In this document: in pieces, positions 61,636 through 64,000 of the stretch | How positions within the stretch are numbered: position 1 is the stretch's first letter | Layout of the letters: each line of letters begins with the position of its first letter | Source of the DNA: Lacihabitans sp. CS3-21 | GTDB lineage: Bacteria > Bacteroidota > Bacteroidia > Cytophagales > Spirosomataceae | Length of the DNA: 64,000 nt | Direction of reading: 5' to 3' | NCBI RefSeq assembly: GCF_024343675.1 | Contig: NZ_RJUD01000014.1 | Coordinates: 1 to 64,000 of the forward strand | Position numbers and translations under genes: made by a program | The notes under the pieces: generated by a model | Databases searched by the model: none | What the model saw: the letters and a program-made list of their open reading frames with translations, nothing else | Told to the model about the DNA's origin: nothing

Positions 61636-64000
61636 ATGACAAAAAACTACCTAAGTAAGACCAGGGTGAATCCATGGAAAATGTTAGGGTTGATGCTCTT
61701 TCTTTTTCCGATTACGCTCTTGGCACAAACGAAATCCATCTCCGGAAAAGTGATTGACGGATCCAATAATGAGTTATTGCCATCCGTAACCGTTACAGTA
61801 AAAGGAACATTCAGAAGTACCTTAACTGATGCCAACGGAAATTATAAAATTGATGCTGTTTCAAACGAGGCTTTGGTTTTTAGTTTCATCGGCTTCGAAA
61901 CCCAAGAAGTTTCAGTAGGGGCTAAAAGCGTTATTGATGTTACATTAGTGGTTGGTAAAGGGAATCAATTAGATGAGATAATTGTAGTGGGTTACGGTGT
62001 CCAAAAGAAAAGAGACATTACGGGTGCACTGGTTTCTATATCTGAGTCAGCCATTAAAGAAGTTCCAGCTCCCAACATGCTAAATGCGTTGAAAGGTAGA
62101 GCTGCTGGTGTTTCTATCGTAAGCAACGGATCAACTCCAGGAAGCCAAGGTTCGATTAGAATTCGCGGTAATCGCTCTTTGACCACTGGAAATGGAGATG
62201 GTCTTGATGGCCCTCTTGTAGTAGTAGATGGCATACCTTATGGGGGTTTGAATGACATAAATCCCGATGATATAGCCAACATAGAAATTCTAAAAGACGC
62301 ATCGGCCACAGCTATTTTTGGTTCAAGAGGAGCTGGTGGTGTAATCTTGGTAACCACCAAAAGAGGTAAAATTGGTAAACCAGTTTTGAGTTATGACGGC
62401 TACCATGGAGTAACCAACGTGATGGGCAAATACAATGTCATGAATGGCGAAGAATATGCCAAGTTCAAGGATTTATCAGCAGCCTACAATACTCAAGGTG
62501 CTGGTACTACGGCTTATCCATTGACTGAGGAGGAAAGAACCAATTTAGCGGCTGGAGTATCAACTGATTGGCAAGATTTACTTTTCAGACAAGGCTTCAA
62601 TACAAGCCACCAGCTTGGTTTACAAGGCGGTGTAGAAAATACACAATATGGTATGGGCATAGGTTACTTTAATGAAACTGGTATAATGCCCAACCAAAAC
62701 TTTGATCGTATGAGCATTAGAGCAACTATAGATCAGAAAATTGGTAAAAGAGTGAAGGTTGGTTTGAATACCATAAACACTTTGACGCATACCAATGACC
62801 CTGCAGGTGGCGGTGTACCTACAGAACTTATTCGTCTTTCTCCCTTAGTTACGCCCTACAATACAGATGGAACGGTGAATTTGAACCCCAAGAAAGGTAC
62901 TATAGAAGCCCAAGCAGTTAGCCCACTTACATTAATTTCACGCGGAGACGATTTGTTGTCTAACAATCGTTCGATTAGAACTTTCAACAGCCTTTATGCC
63001 GAAGTAAATATCTTGGATGGCCTGAAATATCGTTTCAATGCCGGCCTTAACTTTAGCCAATCTCATTTTAACGGTTATGGTCCACCCAATACTTTTGTAA
63101 ATTCAGGAACCGAACAAAGTGTATCTAATGCGGATATTTCAAACACAGAATATTGGGATGTTAACTTACAGCATTTGTTGTACTACGACAAAACCTTTGC
63201 TGAAAAACATAAGTTGGGTTTAACCGCTCTTTATGAAATTACTAAGAATCATAGCTTAGGTTCTAATTTCAACGTAAAAGGTGTGCCAGCTGACTATATC
63301 AAAACAGCCAACTTTGCTTTGGCTTCTGGAAATGTAACAGCCAACCCTAATAATGGTAATTTTTTCTCAGAAACTGGCTTGTTGTCGTATATGGCTCGCT
63401 TAAATTATACCTTCAATAGCAAATACACACTTACCGCTACTTTTCGTAGAGACGGTTCTTCAACTTTGTCAGATGGAAATAAATACTTTAACTATCCGGC
63501 AATAGGTGCAAGTTGGAACGTGATTGATGAATCATTCATGCAAGATTTGGGCTTTATTTCTAATTTGAAAGTTAGAGGCGGTTGGGGTATTTCAGGAAAC
63601 CGTAACGTAGGAGCATATTCTACGCTAGGTGCTTTGTCTTCTAGATATTACAACTTTGGACCGACAGCTGCTGGTCAAGTGCTTGGTTATTTAGTTACTA
63701 GCTTACCGGCGAGTGATTTAAGTTGGCAGTCAACATCTCAATATGATATCGGTTTAGAAGTAGGATTTTTGAATAATCGTATCACAGGTTCATTTGATAT
63801 TTATAAACAAAAAACCAAAGATATCTTGCTTTCAGTTAACCTTCCTGAAAGCAATGGTGCAGGATCGACCCTTAAAAACCTAGGAAGAACTGAAGGTAAA
63901 GGATTTGAGTCTTCTTTAACTTTTGATGTTTTAAGAAAAAGAAATGGATTTAACTGGAGCATAGATGCAACTTATTTCTATAACCGTGAGAAAATAACTC
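61636..64000 (+). CDS. SusC/RagA-type TonB-linked receptor, 3' end outside window
   Basis: The frame is open from ATG 61636 to the window end (788 codons). Signal peptide within residues 14-32 (WKMLGLMLFLFPITLLAQ), carboxypeptidase-regulatory-like domain (KSISGKVIDGSNNELLPSVT), linker LDEIIVVGYGVQKKRDITGA, plug with VVVDGIPYGGLNDINPDDIA and IEILKDASATAIFGSRGAGG, then barrel strands. It is divergent from the LacI-type regulator and next to xylanase genes, so import of xylo-oligosaccharides is likely. A SusD gene is expected just beyond 64000. Confidence 0.93.
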   Translation, partial: MTKNYLSKTRVNPWKMLGLMLFLFPITLLAQTKSISGKVIDGSNNELLPSVTVTVKGTFRSTLTDANGNYKIDAVSNEALVFSFIGFETQEVSVGAKSVIDVTLVVGKGNQLDEIIVVGYGVQKKRDITGALVSISESAIKEVPAPNMLNALKGRAAGVSIVSNGSTPGSQGSIRIRGNRSLTTGNGDGLDGPLVVVDGIPYGGLNDINPDDIANIEILKDASATAIFGSRGAGGVILVTTKRGKIGKPVLSYDGYHGVTNVMGKYNVMNGEEYAKFKDLSAAYNTQGAGTTAYPLTEEERTNLAAGVSTDWQDLLFRQGFNTSHQLGLQGGVENTQYGMGIGYFNETGIMPNQNFDRMSIRATIDQKIGKRVKVGLNTINTLTHTNDPAGGGVPTELIRLSPLVTPYNTDGTVNLNPKKGTIEAQAVSPLTLISRGDDLLSNNRSIRTFNSLYAEVNILDGLKYRFNAGLNFSQSHFNGYGPPNTFVNSGTEQSVSNADISNTEYWDVNLQHLLYYDKTFAEKHKLGLTALYEITKNHSLGSNFNVKGVPADYIKTANFALASGNVTANPNNGNFFSETGLLSYMARLNYTFNSKYTLTATFRRDGSSTLSDGNKYFNYPAIGASWNVIDESFMQDLGFISNLKVRGGWGISGNRNVGAYSTLGALSSRYYNFGPTAAGQVLGYLVTSLPASDLSWQSTSQYDIGLEVGFLNNRITGSFDIYKQKTKDILLSVNLPESNGAGSTLKNLGRTEGKGFESSLTFDVLRKRNGFNWSIDATYFYNREKIT

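Noticed and set aside
61425-61658. 77-codon plus-strand frame in the lacI-susC spacer
   Set aside because: It overlaps the susC start in another frame, has atypical composition and covers the likely control region.

Overview
The window looks like a chromosomal segment from a glycan-degrading member of the Bacteroidota, most likely a Cytophagales-type freshwater or soil bacterium. The signs are SusC/SusD pairs and other TonB-dependent receptors with carboxypeptidase-like N-terminal extensions, a type IX secretion (T9SS) C-terminal sorting domain, SprB-type adhesin repeats, PF04185 phosphoesterases, GH3-type adenylating enzymes, Bacteroidota-type promoters (TAnnTTTG) and AT-rich spacers. The genus assignment is inference only.

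Layout. 1-4744: two overlapping genes for large secreted surface proteins; the first is cut by the window edge. 4945-7436: a 59-residue lysine-rich protein, a GH1 beta-glucosidase and a 5'-truncated DUF2971 gene. 7638-12477: a SusC/SusD pair. 12641-25504: what I read as a phosphorus-scavenging region, with a PhnZ-like HD oxygenase, a purple-acid-phosphatase-like enzyme, an Oar-like receptor, and two beta-propeller/phosphoesterase proteins either side of another TonB receptor. 25736-30353: an AT-rich array of small genes, all on the minus strand, separated by 60-140 bp imperfect palindromes that behave like integron attC sites; it carries a HigBA-type toxin-antitoxin pair, an LRR-DUF4274 protein, a helical-repeat protein, a DUF4279 protein and an unknown protein. 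No integrase is in the window. A structured-RNA-like element follows at about 30612-30708.

30889-38980: a glycosyltransferase and an LpxH-like phosphoesterase diverge from a GH3-type adenylating enzyme; then come a cysteine-free rhodanese-like protein, an MFS transporter, a heavy-metal P-type ATPase and a small lipoprotein. 39027-50621: a GH140-like hydrolase, a sulfatase, a carboxylesterase, a DUF1593 protein, a TonB receptor, a tRNA-like element, a DUF1684 protein and a YeiH-type transporter. 50764-64000: a xylan utilisation locus with a CE15-type glucuronoyl esterase, a sialate-O-acetylesterase/polysaccharide-deacetylase fusion, two GH10 xylanases, a GH43 enzyme, a GPH-type sugar symporter, a LacI regulator carrying an IS1-InsA-like zinc ribbon, and a divergent SusC that runs off the window.

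How the parts fit. In the xylan locus the secreted GH10 enzymes would cut the backbone, the two esterases would remove acetyl and glucuronoyl ester decorations, SusC (with a probable SusD beyond the window) would import oligosaccharides, the symporter would take up small products, and the signal-less GH43 would finish hydrolysis inside the cell under the LacI regulator. The strongest candidate for something poorly described is the attC-like cassette array at 25.7-30.4 kb. There, three successive cassettes each start with ten bases complementary to the first arm of the palindrome ending the same cassette, which is what integron-type recombination predicts.
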